From VRUE01 sp963707965 (GTDB lineage Bacteria > Actinomycetota > Thermoleophilia > Solirubrobacterales > 70-9): a stretch of 64,000 nt of DNA. Positions 1-7,591 of this stretch are shown piece by piece. Each line of letters begins with the position of its first letter. The stretch's first letter is position 1. The position numbers were made by a program, and so were the translations under genes. The notes below the pieces were generated by a model that was not told where the DNA came from, searched no databases, and saw only the letters and a list, made by a program, of their open reading frames with translations. Location: the NCBI GenBank assembly GCA_963707965.1, contig CAVPRR010000007.1, forward strand, positions 496,001-560,000, given 5' to 3'.

Positions 1-119
1 TCCTGCTCGAGGAGACCCTCGCCCGCTACCCAAACATGACGCTGGCGGGCAGGCCGACCTGGGTCGAGTCAGCGTTCCTCAACCAGCTGAAGACTCTGCC
101 GGTGCGGCTGTCGCCCTGA
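1..119 (+). CDS. Cytochrome P450, C-terminal end (5' partial)
   Basis: The frame that begins at base 3 and stops at TGA 117-119 encodes about 38 residues. It contains MTLAGRPTWVESAF and ends LKTLPVRL-SP. This is the typical end of a bacterial cytochrome P450, where the strand after the haem-binding loop reads like L-A-G-x-P-x-W, followed by G/N-L-K-x-L-P-V-R-L. The haem cysteine lies outside the window. The family makes haem monooxygenases; the substrate cannot be inferred. It converges with the minus-strand gene that ends at 141. Confidence 0.8.
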   Translation, partial: LLEETLARYPNMTLAGRPTWVESAFLNQLKTLPVRLSP

Positions 120-140
120 GCGACCGGGGGTAGCTCGCGG

Positions 141-1469
141 TCACTCGATGCAGCCGTCGGGCCAGGCGTTCGGCTGCTGCGGGGCGCCGCGGGCGGCGGT
201 GATCGCCGGGGTGGAGGCCGTGGCGGCCTTGTCGGCGCGGCGGACCGAGGCTCGGAGGGCCATGGCCTCGGATGTGGGAGCGGTGGACTTGGTTGCGGCC
301 GGGCCTTTGAAGGGGTGCTGGGCGGCCTGCGCGAGGCGCGCTATCGAGGAGGGGCCTTCGTATGCACGCAGGGTCCTCTCCAGGGAGTAGATCGGGACGT
401 GGCGGGCGCCGAGCGTTGCGGCCAGGCGAACGTCGTGGAGCAGGGTGGCGAAGCGCCGGTACGGGCCACGGCCGGTCGACCCGAGGGTGACCTGCCCGGC
501 GCTGCCGAATTCGCGCTGGGCGGAGAGGAAGTAGGAGGAGACGATGCCGGGGCCGGGGTCGTGTCCCGAGTAGTAGGCGAAGACGCTGCGGTAGGCCTGG
601 AAGAACAGCTCGTGCCAGGGCGCCGGGGGCAGGACGAAGCCGGACGCGTCCTGGAGGGCGAGGCTGCGATCGCGGATGTCGTCGAGGGCGGCGGGCATCG
701 GGGCGGCCGAGACCAGGGTGTGGTGACTCTCGGCCCAGAGCGGGATGCGCGCGTAGGTGCGCCAGGCGGCGCACTGTTCCGCGGGATCGATCGTCGGCTC
801 GAAGACCGATGAGAAGGAGGCGCCGCCGCTGCCGCCCATGATCGCGGCCGTCGACTCGAAGGGAGTGAGAAGGCGAGGCTCGGGGTCGAGCGCAAGGCCC
901 TCCAGCCGAACCTGCTTTGTTCGCGCCCAGTGGACCAGCGCTTTGACGGCCCTGAACTGCTGGGAAGCCGCACCCTCCCAGGCCCAGTAGCCGTCGGTGT
1001 AGGGGATCAGGACCCATCCCCAAACCGGCACCCCGAGCCGGTTGGCGGTGCGGATGATCTTCAGCGCGTCGTTGCGGACCGGCTGTCCCGAGGGGATCGC
1101 CCCGAAATCGCGCTGGTAGCGGAGGTTGAAGTAGAGAGGGATGCGGTAGCGACGCAGGACCCTCCACAGATACGGGGTGTAGAGGCGCGCGCTACGGGGG
1201 TTCCAGTAGGTATCGGGCGACTTCCAGTCCGTCCCGGGCACGGTCTCGCCCGCCCAGAAGCCGATCGTTGTGGTCGCGGGCGTGAGGGGCCTCCCCGAGT
1301 CGATGTCCGTTCTCCCCGCGCCGGGAGCGGCCTGCGGTGTGATGAGCACCGAGGCCAGCACAGCCACTGTGAGGAGGCTCGCCCTGCGGCCGCGGGTGCG
1401 CGCTCCAGGCGCCCCAGTCGGCGCCCCCCTGGCTGCATTCCCCCCCGTCACGTCCGCGATCGTAGCCAC
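141..1469 (-). CDS. Secreted protein of unknown function, possible TIM-barrel fold
   Basis: 442 residues from a GTG start. An Arg-rich n-region and a hydrophobic stretch (about residues 31-50, LLTVAVLASVLITPQAAPGA) form a probable Sec signal peptide. The mature part alternates predicted strands and helices: IGFWAGE, IPLYFNLRY, VPVWGWVLIPYTDGYW and LEGLALDPEP. This resembles a beta/alpha barrel with acidic residues at strand ends, as in many glycan-active enzymes. No family signature was recognised, so the enzymatic reading is inference. It ends close to the P450 gene, and its promoter must lie in 1470-1700, shared with nothing obvious. Confidence 0.6.
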   Translation of the reverse strand: MATIADVTGGNAARGAPTGAPGARTRGRRASLLTVAVLASVLITPQAAPGAGRTDIDSGRPLTPATTTIGFWAGETVPGTDWKSPDTYWNPRSARLYTPYLWRVLRRYRIPLYFNLRYQRDFGAIPSGQPVRNDALKIIRTANRLGVPVWGWVLIPYTDGYWAWEGAASQQFRAVKALVHWARTKQVRLEGLALDPEPRLLTPFESTAAIMGGSGGASFSSVFEPTIDPAEQCAAWRTYARIPLWAESHHTLVSAAPMPAALDDIRDRSLALQDASGFVLPPAPWHELFFQAYRSVFAYYSGHDPGPGIVSSYFLSAQREFGSAGQVTLGSTGRGPYRRFATLLHDVRLAATLGARHVPIYSLERTLRAYEGPSSIARLAQAAQHPFKGPAATKSTAPTSEAMALRASVRRADKAATASTPAITAARGAPQQPNAWPDGCIE

Positions 1470-1701
1470 TCGTATAGCAACCTACCTCGGGCCGGCGAGT
1501 TTCGGAGGCTACGCGCCGCAGGGAACGAGAGGCGGAAGAAAGGCTGAGCAGCCTGCTCGATTAGCGGCGATCTGGCGGCTCAGAGAATCGGTGGCGGCAG
1601 ATGCGTGATGCCGCATGTGAATGCGGGCTTTGCGCCGCTCTTCAACCTGGCCGAGGCGGGCCTCACACGCAAGGTGCACTGGTCGAACCCAATCGCGCCC
1701 A

Positions 1702-2661
1702 TCAGGCGCGATGAGATTTTCGATGCGGTCGTTTCCTCTGGACCTTCCAGCTGAAGGTCGCGGGGGAGGCATCGGTCTGGCCGTTGGCCGTGGCGCGGAC
1801 CGAGAAGGTGTGCCTGCCCTTGCCGACTTTCACCTCGCGCGGAGAGGTGCAGGCTTTGAAAGCACCGTTGTCGAGCTGGCACTCGAAAGTCGCACCGGCG
1901 ATCGTCGAGCTGAATTTGAAGGTCGCTTTCGTGCTTTTGGTTTTGGCTTTGGGATGTTTGGTGATCGATGTGTCGGGAATCGGAGGAACCGGACATGGAC
2001 CCTGCGTCGTCGCGTCTGTCGGGCACTGATCCTGGGTCTCGTCGCCGAAGTTGTCGTTGTCGGCGTCGGCCTCGAGCGTCGCCTCCACGGGGACTCGCTG
2101 ACTCAGGAATTCACCGTGGGTGGCGGGGGCGGGTGGCGCCCCGATCACTGCCGCCGAGAGGTCCCCCCAGATGTCTCGATCGGCTTTGCCACTCGCGTTG
2201 AGGACGGCGCAGCCCCAGTTGAAGGATTCGGGCCCCGGCGGCTTGTCCTGGGCATAGAGCCCGATCCGCTCTCCGCCGTTCACGGGGACCCGCGTCGTAA
2301 AGCTGTAGACAGTCCCGCTGGGCGGCACCGCCACGAGATGCTCAAACGCGCTCAGTCCCTCGAATGTAACGAGGTTGCCGCTGACGTCGTTCCCGAACAC
2401 GGCGAGCTGCAGGATCTGGTCTGGACCGCTGCTTGAAAAAGTCCGGGCGCTCCACCCGGTGATCACGCCGCCGCCGGGGGGTACGCGGTAGTCGGGTCCC
2501 GCCGCGACACCCGTTTGGACGATGAAGCCGCCGTCGTTGCAGCCGAGCGGACCTGATCCGAGCCCCAGCTGGCCGAGCGTGAGCGCGGCCTGCGTCGGAC
2601 TGGCAACAAGCAGCGCCAGCCCGAGCGTCACTGCAGCCATTGCCCATCTGATCCGAGTCAC
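1702..2661 (-). CDS. Secreted protein with thrombospondin type-3-like Ca-binding motif and Ig-like C-terminal domain
   Basis: 319 residues (GTG start; ATG at 2640 is an alternative). The N-terminus AAVTLGLALLVASPTQA is a signal peptide. The body (about 26-190) is a beta-rich domain of unknown type. Residues near 198-212 read DADNDNFGDETQDQCP, the Asp-rich calcium-binding pattern of thrombospondin type-3 repeats. The C-terminal ~90 residues (KSTKATFKFSSTIAGATFEC... followed by LDNGAFKACTSP) match the small Ig-like domain seen repeatedly at the ends of extracellular actinobacterial proteins. It ends with a basic tail. Probably exported and surface-associated; ligand unknown. Confidence 0.65.
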   Translation of the reverse strand: MTRIRWAMAAVTLGLALLVASPTQAALTLGQLGLGSGPLGCNDGGFIVQTGVAAGPDYRVPPGGGVITGWSARTFSSSGPDQILQLAVFGNDVSGNLVTFEGLSAFEHLVAVPPSGTVYSFTTRVPVNGGERIGLYAQDKPPGPESFNWGCAVLNASGKADRDIWGDLSAAVIGAPPAPATHGEFLSQRVPVEATLEADADNDNFGDETQDQCPTDATTQGPCPVPPIPDTSITKHPKAKTKSTKATFKFSSTIAGATFECQLDNGAFKACTSPREVKVGKGRHTFSVRATANGQTDASPATFSWKVQRKRPHRKSHRA

Positions 2662-2840
2662 CGCATCGCCGACGATAACCGCAATCGGGACCCCAATGCA
2701 ACCCCTATCCGTCGGTTCAGGCCTTGATTATGGGTGCGCGGCCATGTAGGTCTTGAGGCATGGATGCGGTGGCCGGCGCCTGGCTAGGATTGCGCCCCAC
2801 GGCCCGGTCCGGGCCACATCCCCAACTCGAGGAGAGACAT

Positions 2841-3272
2841 ATGGCTGCGGAGAGCAAGGCGACAACCGTTTGGGAGGGCGATCTGCCCAAGGGCCGCGGG
2901 ACGACCACGGTCGCCAGCGGCACCCTGCCGGAGTTCGAGGTCACCTGGCCCGCGCGCACCGAGCGCACTCCCGGCACCACCAGCCCGGAGGAGCTGCTTG
3001 CCGCCGCCCACTCCGCGTGCTACTGCATGGCACTTTCAAGCGTGCTGTCCAAGGGCGGCAACGCGCCCAAGCGCATCGAGGCTTCCGCCGCCGTCACATT
3101 CGTCCCCGGGGAGGGCGTCAAGTCATCGCGCTTCACCGTCCGAGGCAGCGTTCCGGGCCTGGACCAGGCGGTCTTTGAGGACGCGGCTCGCGAGGCGAGC
3201 GAGAACTGCCCTATCTCTCAAGCCCTGAAGGGGAACATCGAGATCGCCGTCGAGGCGACGCTCGCCGATTGA
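2841..3272 (+). CDS. OsmC/Ohr-family thiol peroxidase-like protein
   Basis: 143 residues, started at ATG 2841 because a good Shine-Dalgarno (GAGGAGAG, 2829-2836) precedes it; an upstream in-frame start at 2760 has no such site. The family reduces organic hydroperoxides with two redox cysteines. Candidates here are Cys60 or Cys62 in HSACYCMAL and Cys123 in ENCPIS, both in the expected OsmC positions. Full length for the family (135-145). The N-terminal TTVWEGDLPKGRG and the TSPEELLAAAHSAC segment are characteristic of the actinobacterial OsmC subgroup. Stands alone, followed by about 230 bases with no gene recognised. Confidence 0.92.
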   Translation: MAAESKATTVWEGDLPKGRGTTTVASGTLPEFEVTWPARTERTPGTTSPEELLAAAHSACYCMALSSVLSKGGNAPKRIEASAAVTFVPGEGVKSSRFTVRGSVPGLDQAVFEDAAREASENCPISQALKGNIEIAVEATLAD

Positions 3273-3508
3273 GCCGCTGGGGGAAACGCCGGCGGCCGCC
3301 CGTTCATGGGCTTCGATGACGCGCTCTTCTATCCGGAGCCGGCGCGGCGAGCGCTCGTGTTTCTTGTGCTTCCTGCGTCGGTATGCGACCCTTTCGCGTG
3401 TTAACGGCTCGGCAACCGGCGACCTATCTGGCGGGTTGAATGACCAACGGCTGAGCGTTGGGCAGCATTGCACAAATCTCTTGATGTAAACAAGGGAGGA
3501 GGAGGACC

Positions 3509-4357
3509 GTGGGTGCAGTGGAGACCGGTGGCGAGGGCGGCGCGGCGACGGGCGCCGGCGCCGCCGTCGATGCGGCGGCCGAGGCGATCGCCGACGCGGG
3601 GTGCGAGGAGCCGCGCGCCGACGCGGAGGCGCTGATCGCCGACGCGCTCGGCATCGGCGTTGAGGAACTGGCCCGCGACGGCGCCAACGAGCTGACGCCG
3701 GAGCTGGCGAGCGCGATCGTAGAACGCGTGCGACGACGGGCGGAGCACGAGCCGCTGGCCTACATCCTCGGTCGTGCCCCGTTCCGGGACCTCTCGATCG
3801 CCGTCGACTCGCGGGTGCTTTGGCCGCGCCGCGAGACCGAGCTGCTGGTCGAGGTCGGCGCCGAGCTGCCTGAGGGGGCCCGCGTGCACGAGGTCGGCAC
3901 CGGCTCCGGTGCGATCGCCCTGGCCCTGATCTCCGAGCGCCCCGACCTGCGAGTCACCGCGTCCGACCTCTCGCCCGAGGCCGCGGAAGCCGCCCGCGAG
4001 AACGCCGAGCGACTGGGCCTTGCGCTCGAGGTGATCGTCGAGGAGGGCATGCCCGACCGGCTCCTCGACGAGGACGTCGACCTCGTCGTGGCCAACCTTC
4101 CCTATGTCACCGACTCGACCATCTTCGAGCGCTCGCCCGAGATCCGGCGCGAGCCGCGAATCGCGGTGACCGGCGACTGCGGGGAGGACGGGCTGGGAGT
4201 GATTCGTCACCTGATCGGCGAGGTGCGTCCGGGTCAGCGCCTGGCGCTCGAGCACGACACCCACCACGGTCCCGCTATGCGGGAGATGCTGCGCGACGCC
4301 ACCACGCTCACCGACTACGAAGGCGATGAGCGGGTGACCGTCGGCTTCGCGGCTTGA
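3509..4357 (+). CDS. prmC: PrmC/HemK-like protein-(glutamine-N5) methyltransferase
   Basis: 282 residues. The GTG start at 3509 is supported by a strong purine-rich ribosome site GGGAGGAGGAGGA (3494-3506). An N-terminal helical domain (about 20-85) is followed by VLWPRRETE (104-111), then the SAM site HEVGTGSGAIAL (127-138), an acidic loop SDLSPE, and NLPY at 196-199, which aligns with the NPPY substrate-glutamine motif. The known family role is methylation of the GGQ glutamine of peptide release factors. Odd points: NLPY in place of NPPY, and no release-factor gene beside it, so this could be a second, specialised paralogue. Confidence 0.85.
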   Translation: MGAVETGGEGGAATGAGAAVDAAAEAIADAGCEEPRADAEALIADALGIGVEELARDGANELTPELASAIVERVRRRAEHEPLAYILGRAPFRDLSIAVDSRVLWPRRETELLVEVGAELPEGARVHEVGTGSGAIALALISERPDLRVTASDLSPEAAEAARENAERLGLALEVIVEEGMPDRLLDEDVDLVVANLPYVTDSTIFERSPEIRREPRIAVTGDCGEDGLGVIRHLIGEVRPGQRLALEHDTHHGPAMREMLRDATTLTDYEGDERVTVGFAA

Positions 4358-4414
4358 AAGCGGAGCGAGCGCCTGCGACGGGTTTTCGCTGCGAGAGTTA
4401 GGGAATGCCGCGGC

Positions 4415-4978
4415 TCAGAAGGGCGGCGTGCCCGCGACGTCGACGACCTTCCAGCGGCCGCCTTCCCTTTTCACGGATACCGCGCGTTCGGTGCCGTTGC
4501 CGTCCCTGTAGAGGACGTAGCCCCGGTCCCCTTCGAGGCGCACGGATTCGGGGGTGGACTTGGCGAGGGCGGCCCGTTCGGACGGCGAGAGCTTCTTGGT
4601 GGACGTCTCGACGAACGCCGCGCAGCCCTTGCCGGCCACTCGCTGGGACTTGGCGGTGAGGTGGCCGAGCAGGCGCCGGATGGGCGTTGCCAGAAAAGAG
4701 CAGGCCCTGCTCCATTCTTCTGCGGCGCGGGCGTCAAGGTAGCCGATCGCCGCGGCCTCGGGCTGCTTGGCTTCGGAGCCGCTCGCCTCGGTGCCGAATT
4801 CCTTGATTCTCGCGGCGGTGGAAGCTGAGCCGCTGGTCGTGGTTGAGCCCGCGCTGTCAGAGCTGCTCGAGGTCTCCCCCGCTCCTCCGCCGCCGCAGCC
4901 GGTTGCGAGAAGGGCGAGGGCAACGAGCGCCGCGAGGCCCGGGGCAGGACGACCGTCTCGGTGAGTTCCGATCAACAC
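4415..4978 (-). CDS. Lipoprotein with possible NTF2-like domain
   Basis: 187 residues from GTG. LVALALLATGC is a lipobox with Cys at about residue 28, followed by a Gly/Ser/Thr-rich linker, so the protein should be lipid-anchored outside the membrane. The remaining ~110 residues (EAAAIGYLDARAAEEWSRAC ... GYVLYRDGNGTERAVSVKREGGRWKV) have the helix-then-sheet pattern of small NTF2-like lipoproteins that are common in this group. No catalytic motif. It converges with prmC and lies upstream of nothing obvious; function unknown. Confidence 0.75.
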   Translation of the reverse strand: MLIGTHRDGRPAPGLAALVALALLATGCGGGGAGETSSSSDSAGSTTTSGSASTAARIKEFGTEASGSEAKQPEAAAIGYLDARAAEEWSRACSFLATPIRRLLGHLTAKSQRVAGKGCAAFVETSTKKLSPSERAALAKSTPESVRLEGDRGYVLYRDGNGTERAVSVKREGGRWKVVDVAGTPPF

Positions 4979-5011
4979 GGCGCTGCATGGTAATCGTCCG
5001 CCCCGCTAGCG

Positions 5012-6091
5012 TTAGGTCCCACGCATGGTGTCCCGCTCGGCACGGGCCGCGATCACCGCCTGCTCGGTCACGCTTGTAGCGTCCTCGTCATCGTGTGCCT
5101 TCCTCGCCGCGAGACCCGCGATCGCCATGATCCTTCGCATATCCGGCACCTCTGAGTAGACGGCGGCAAGCGCCGCCGTCGCCTCGGTCTCGAAGGCATC
5201 TGCGACGCTGAAGTCCAGCTCGTCGACGTCCATTCGCCGCTGCATGATCGCCTCGATAGCCGGGCCTGGCTCCTCGAGGACTGGCAACCTGATCGGCTCC
5301 AGCGAGTCGGCAATCTGCTGGTAGGCGGGAAGCTCGAGGTAGCTGCGGTGAATCGCGACGGCAAACCCGCAGTCGAGTTCGCGACTCAGCATGCGGACGT
5401 TGCTGGAAAAGAAGCCGGTGGCCAAGTCGCGAGCGACCTCCTCTTGACCGGGCAGCTGAAGCCAGGCGTCGGTGTCGTCGAAGATCAGGAACGGCTCCAG
5501 ATTTCGGGCACGGAACATCGCGACAAGGCGTTGGAGAGCGAGCATTACATCCCCGTTTTGCAGCTGCTGCTCGAAGTCGCTGGCAGCTCCGGTGATGTCG
5601 CCTTGGAAATTGATGTCAACAGGCAGGAGGTTGCCGGTGCCGAGCGAGAAGCCCCCACGGCGGCGGCGGCCGCTGCGGCGCTCGAGATCCGCTGTGCGCC
5701 GCCCAAGCTCCTCGCGCTCACCCTGGCTCAGGGCCTCAGGGGCAGCCCAGTTGAGGATGTGGCGGATGACATGGCGGCCGAAGGCGCCAACATCGGTAAT
5801 GACTTCGGGTCGGGCAAGCTCAACCGGGATCCGGGTTGGCACGAGATCATCCGGGATCACCTCGCTGAAGGCACCGAGGACCGCGGCCATGGCGCTCGAC
5901 TTGCCGGCCCCGCTGTCACCGATCAGGGCGACCTTGCCACTTCTGGTGGACCAGTACTCGAGCGCAGCCTCGACCTCCGTGGCGCCGGTTAGCTCGTCGA
6001 AGGGCACGTGGTAAGCCCCCAGCGACTCGAAGGGGAGGGTCTGCGAGAGCACATTCCCCTCGCGCAGCGCGGCCAAGGCCTCCTGGCTCAT
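5012..6091 (-). CDS. P-loop ATPase, second gene of a two-ATPase operon
   Basis: 359 residues. Walker A is GDSGAGKSS at 58-66; the Walker B-like segment FLIFDDTDAW is at about 201-210. A basic linker RRSGRRRRGG lies near 139-147. The C-terminal third is helical, with no recognised domain. The layout suits a STAND/Cdc6-like regulatory ATPase. Its ATG overlaps the stop of the upstream ATPase by four bases (ATGA, 6088-6091), so the two are translationally coupled and probably act together. Substrate and process unknown. Confidence 0.7.
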   Translation of the reverse strand: MSQEALAALREGNVLSQTLPFESLGAYHVPFDELTGATEVEAALEYWSTRSGKVALIGDSGAGKSSAMAAVLGAFSEVIPDDLVPTRIPVELARPEVITDVGAFGRHVIRHILNWAAPEALSQGEREELGRRTADLERRSGRRRRGGFSLGTGNLLPVDINFQGDITGAASDFEQQLQNGDVMLALQRLVAMFRARNLEPFLIFDDTDAWLQLPGQEEVARDLATGFFSSNVRMLSRELDCGFAVAIHRSYLELPAYQQIADSLEPIRLPVLEEPGPAIEAIMQRRMDVDELDFSVADAFETEATAALAAVYSEVPDMRRIMAIAGLAARKAHDDEDATSVTEQAVIAARAERDTMRGT

Positions 6092-7068
6092 CGTGGCTCC
6101 GGGGGGTTGATCGCGAACACCTTGCGCGGACGACCGTTCTCACCGGGGCGCACCTCCGAGGAGACAAAGCCCTCCGTCTCGAGCTGGGAAAGGACTTTTG
6201 CGGCGCGCTGCCGACTCCATCCGAGCCGTTCGAGGAACTCCCGATCAGAGGCGCTGGCGGGCCCGAAGTCGGCCAACTCCGAATAGAGCATTGATGCGGG
6301 CTGTCCGAGTTCGGAGACCTCGGCTTCTCGCATCACCTGAGCTTGCAGTTGCTGCTCGGGGGAGCTTCCCTCCCGGACGCTGTCACGAACGATCTCTAGG
6401 AGCCGGCGCGGGTTCCCTTCTGCTTTCGTGGGCAGGCGCCAGGGAGTTTTCTCACCGGGATCGAGGCGGGCTTTGATCAACGCGACCTGCTGGTCAGCAC
6501 TGAGCGGCGAGAGCTCGATGATGTCCTCGAAGAATGCGTTCGCCGGCGGTGTGAGGAGCTCTATCCGCAGCGCAGATGGTGCCGCGACGATCCAGGTGTA
6601 GGGCAACTGCCAGAGCTCGTCACGAAATTTCCCGAAGAGTCGGTGCATGTCCCGGTTGCCCGACGGCAGATCGAGCAAGATCGCCGTTCGCCCTTCACTC
6701 GAACCAGAGGGCTGAAGTCGGCGCAGCTCGGCCAGGATCGCACCTGTTTCGCCGAGGCCAGCAGCTGAGATCGGATCGATGGAGGGGATCTGAATGGCAC
6801 CGGGGTTAACCGCCGCCCCCACGAGCTTGATCAGGTCGATGGCGCTTTCCGCCGGAGCACCATCGACACCAACGGCTGGAAAGCTCTCTTCCCGCAGTTG
6901 GAAGAGCACCTGGCGCAGGAGTGTCGTCTTGCCAATGCCACGCGAACCGTAGAGGAAGGTGTTCACCCCATGGCGGCAGTTCGACTTGATCCGCTCCGTC
7001 TCGTCCCGTTCCACGAAGAGAGCAGCGTCAAGCGGATTGTCGAATAGAGGTCGGCCGCTTAGGTCCAC
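6088..7068 (-). CDS. P-loop ATPase with C-terminal winged-helix, first gene of a two-ATPase operon
   Basis: Taken from GTG at 7068 (326 residues); a GTG at 7104 in the same frame would add 12 residues that lie inside a palindrome. Walker A is GSRGIGKTT (about 41-49 from this start); the probable Walker B is TAILLDLP. Residues near the end (DREFLERLGWSRQRAAKVLS, then LETEGFVSSEVRP) look like a winged helix that could bind DNA. The gene has no clear Shine-Dalgarno and starts against a perfect dyad, as do other stand-alone ATPases in this window. It likely controls itself and the coupled ATPase at 5012-6091. Confidence 0.65.
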   Translation of the reverse strand: MDLSGRPLFDNPLDAALFVERDETERIKSNCRHGVNTFLYGSRGIGKTTLLRQVLFQLREESFPAVGVDGAPAESAIDLIKLVGAAVNPGAIQIPSIDPISAAGLGETGAILAELRRLQPSGSSEGRTAILLDLPSGNRDMHRLFGKFRDELWQLPYTWIVAAPSALRIELLTPPANAFFEDIIELSPLSADQQVALIKARLDPGEKTPWRLPTKAEGNPRRLLEIVRDSVREGSSPEQQLQAQVMREAEVSELGQPASMLYSELADFGPASASDREFLERLGWSRQRAAKVLSQLETEGFVSSEVRPGENGRPRKVFAINPPEPR

Positions 7069-7071
7069 GTT

Positions 7072-7094
7072 GCAAAAGTAGCAGCTACTTTCGC
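7072..7094. promoter_or_regulatory. Palindrome at the start of the two-ATPase operon
   Basis: Perfect inverted repeat AAAGTAGC (7075-7082) and GCTACTTT (7084-7091) around one central base, extended by flanking GC on each side. It sits directly upstream of the chosen GTG (7068). Position and symmetry suit an autoregulatory operator; binding protein unknown. Confidence 0.5.
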
Positions 7095-7314
7095 AATGCG
7101 CCACATTTGGCTCTAGAGCAAGCGAACGACCAAACTCGGACGATCAAGCGGCCATCTAGCCCGACTGAGAGTAGGGGCTGAAGAGGTTTTCGCCAGTGAT
7201 TGTTGGCTGGGTGGTGTCGTGGAGCCATTTCTGGAGGAGGGCGTTGAGCCGGGCCAGGTCGGTGCCGGGAACGGGAACGGTGGCGTCGGGGGCGGCGGGT
7301 AGATTGGATACGCG

Positions 7315-7539
7315 ATGGCAGCCGTGAGGCGGGCGATCAGGGCGGGCGATGGCGTTGAGCTGATCGGCGCGGTCGGCAGGTGGCCGGCGGGCACAAGCGG
7401 CACCGTGATCAGCGACTACGGCAATGTGAAGCTGGTCGAGATCGGCGATGGGCAGGGCGTGGCGCTGATCTACGTCTCGGTGCCCGAGCCCCGGCTCAAG
7501 CTGGTCGACAGAGACGGTGGCGGATCTACGTCGCCGTGA
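7315..7539 (+). CDS. Small protein, possibly DUF4926-like
   Basis: 74 residues from ATG 7315. The core GDGVELIGAVGRWPAGTSG followed by TVISDYGNVKLVEI has the hydrophobic alternation of the small SH3-like DUF4926 proteins, which often sit next to toxin genes. No neighbour partner was found, and there is no clear ribosome site, so it may be a remnant or a chance frame. The 7105-7314 stretch upstream holds no other gene I can support. Confidence 0.35.
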   Translation: MAAVRRAIRAGDGVELIGAVGRWPAGTSGTVISDYGNVKLVEIGDGQGVALIYVSVPEPRLKLVDRDGGGSTSP

Positions 7540-7591
7540 GCTCACCGTGGGTGCCTCCTTGGGTGGGGCGCGGGAGACGACGCTCGCTCGG

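Noticed and set aside
7068..7104. CxxxCxxC cysteine cluster at the N-terminus of an ATPase
   Set aside because: It exists only if the upstream GTG is used, and its codons are the palindrome 7072-7094; the cysteines are probably an artefact of reading the operator.
7156..7310. Minus-strand frame ending LARLNALLQKWLHDTTQPTI
   Set aside because: Looks protein-like for about 45 residues, but there is no start, no family and no matching gene in the window; too weak to call even as a relic.
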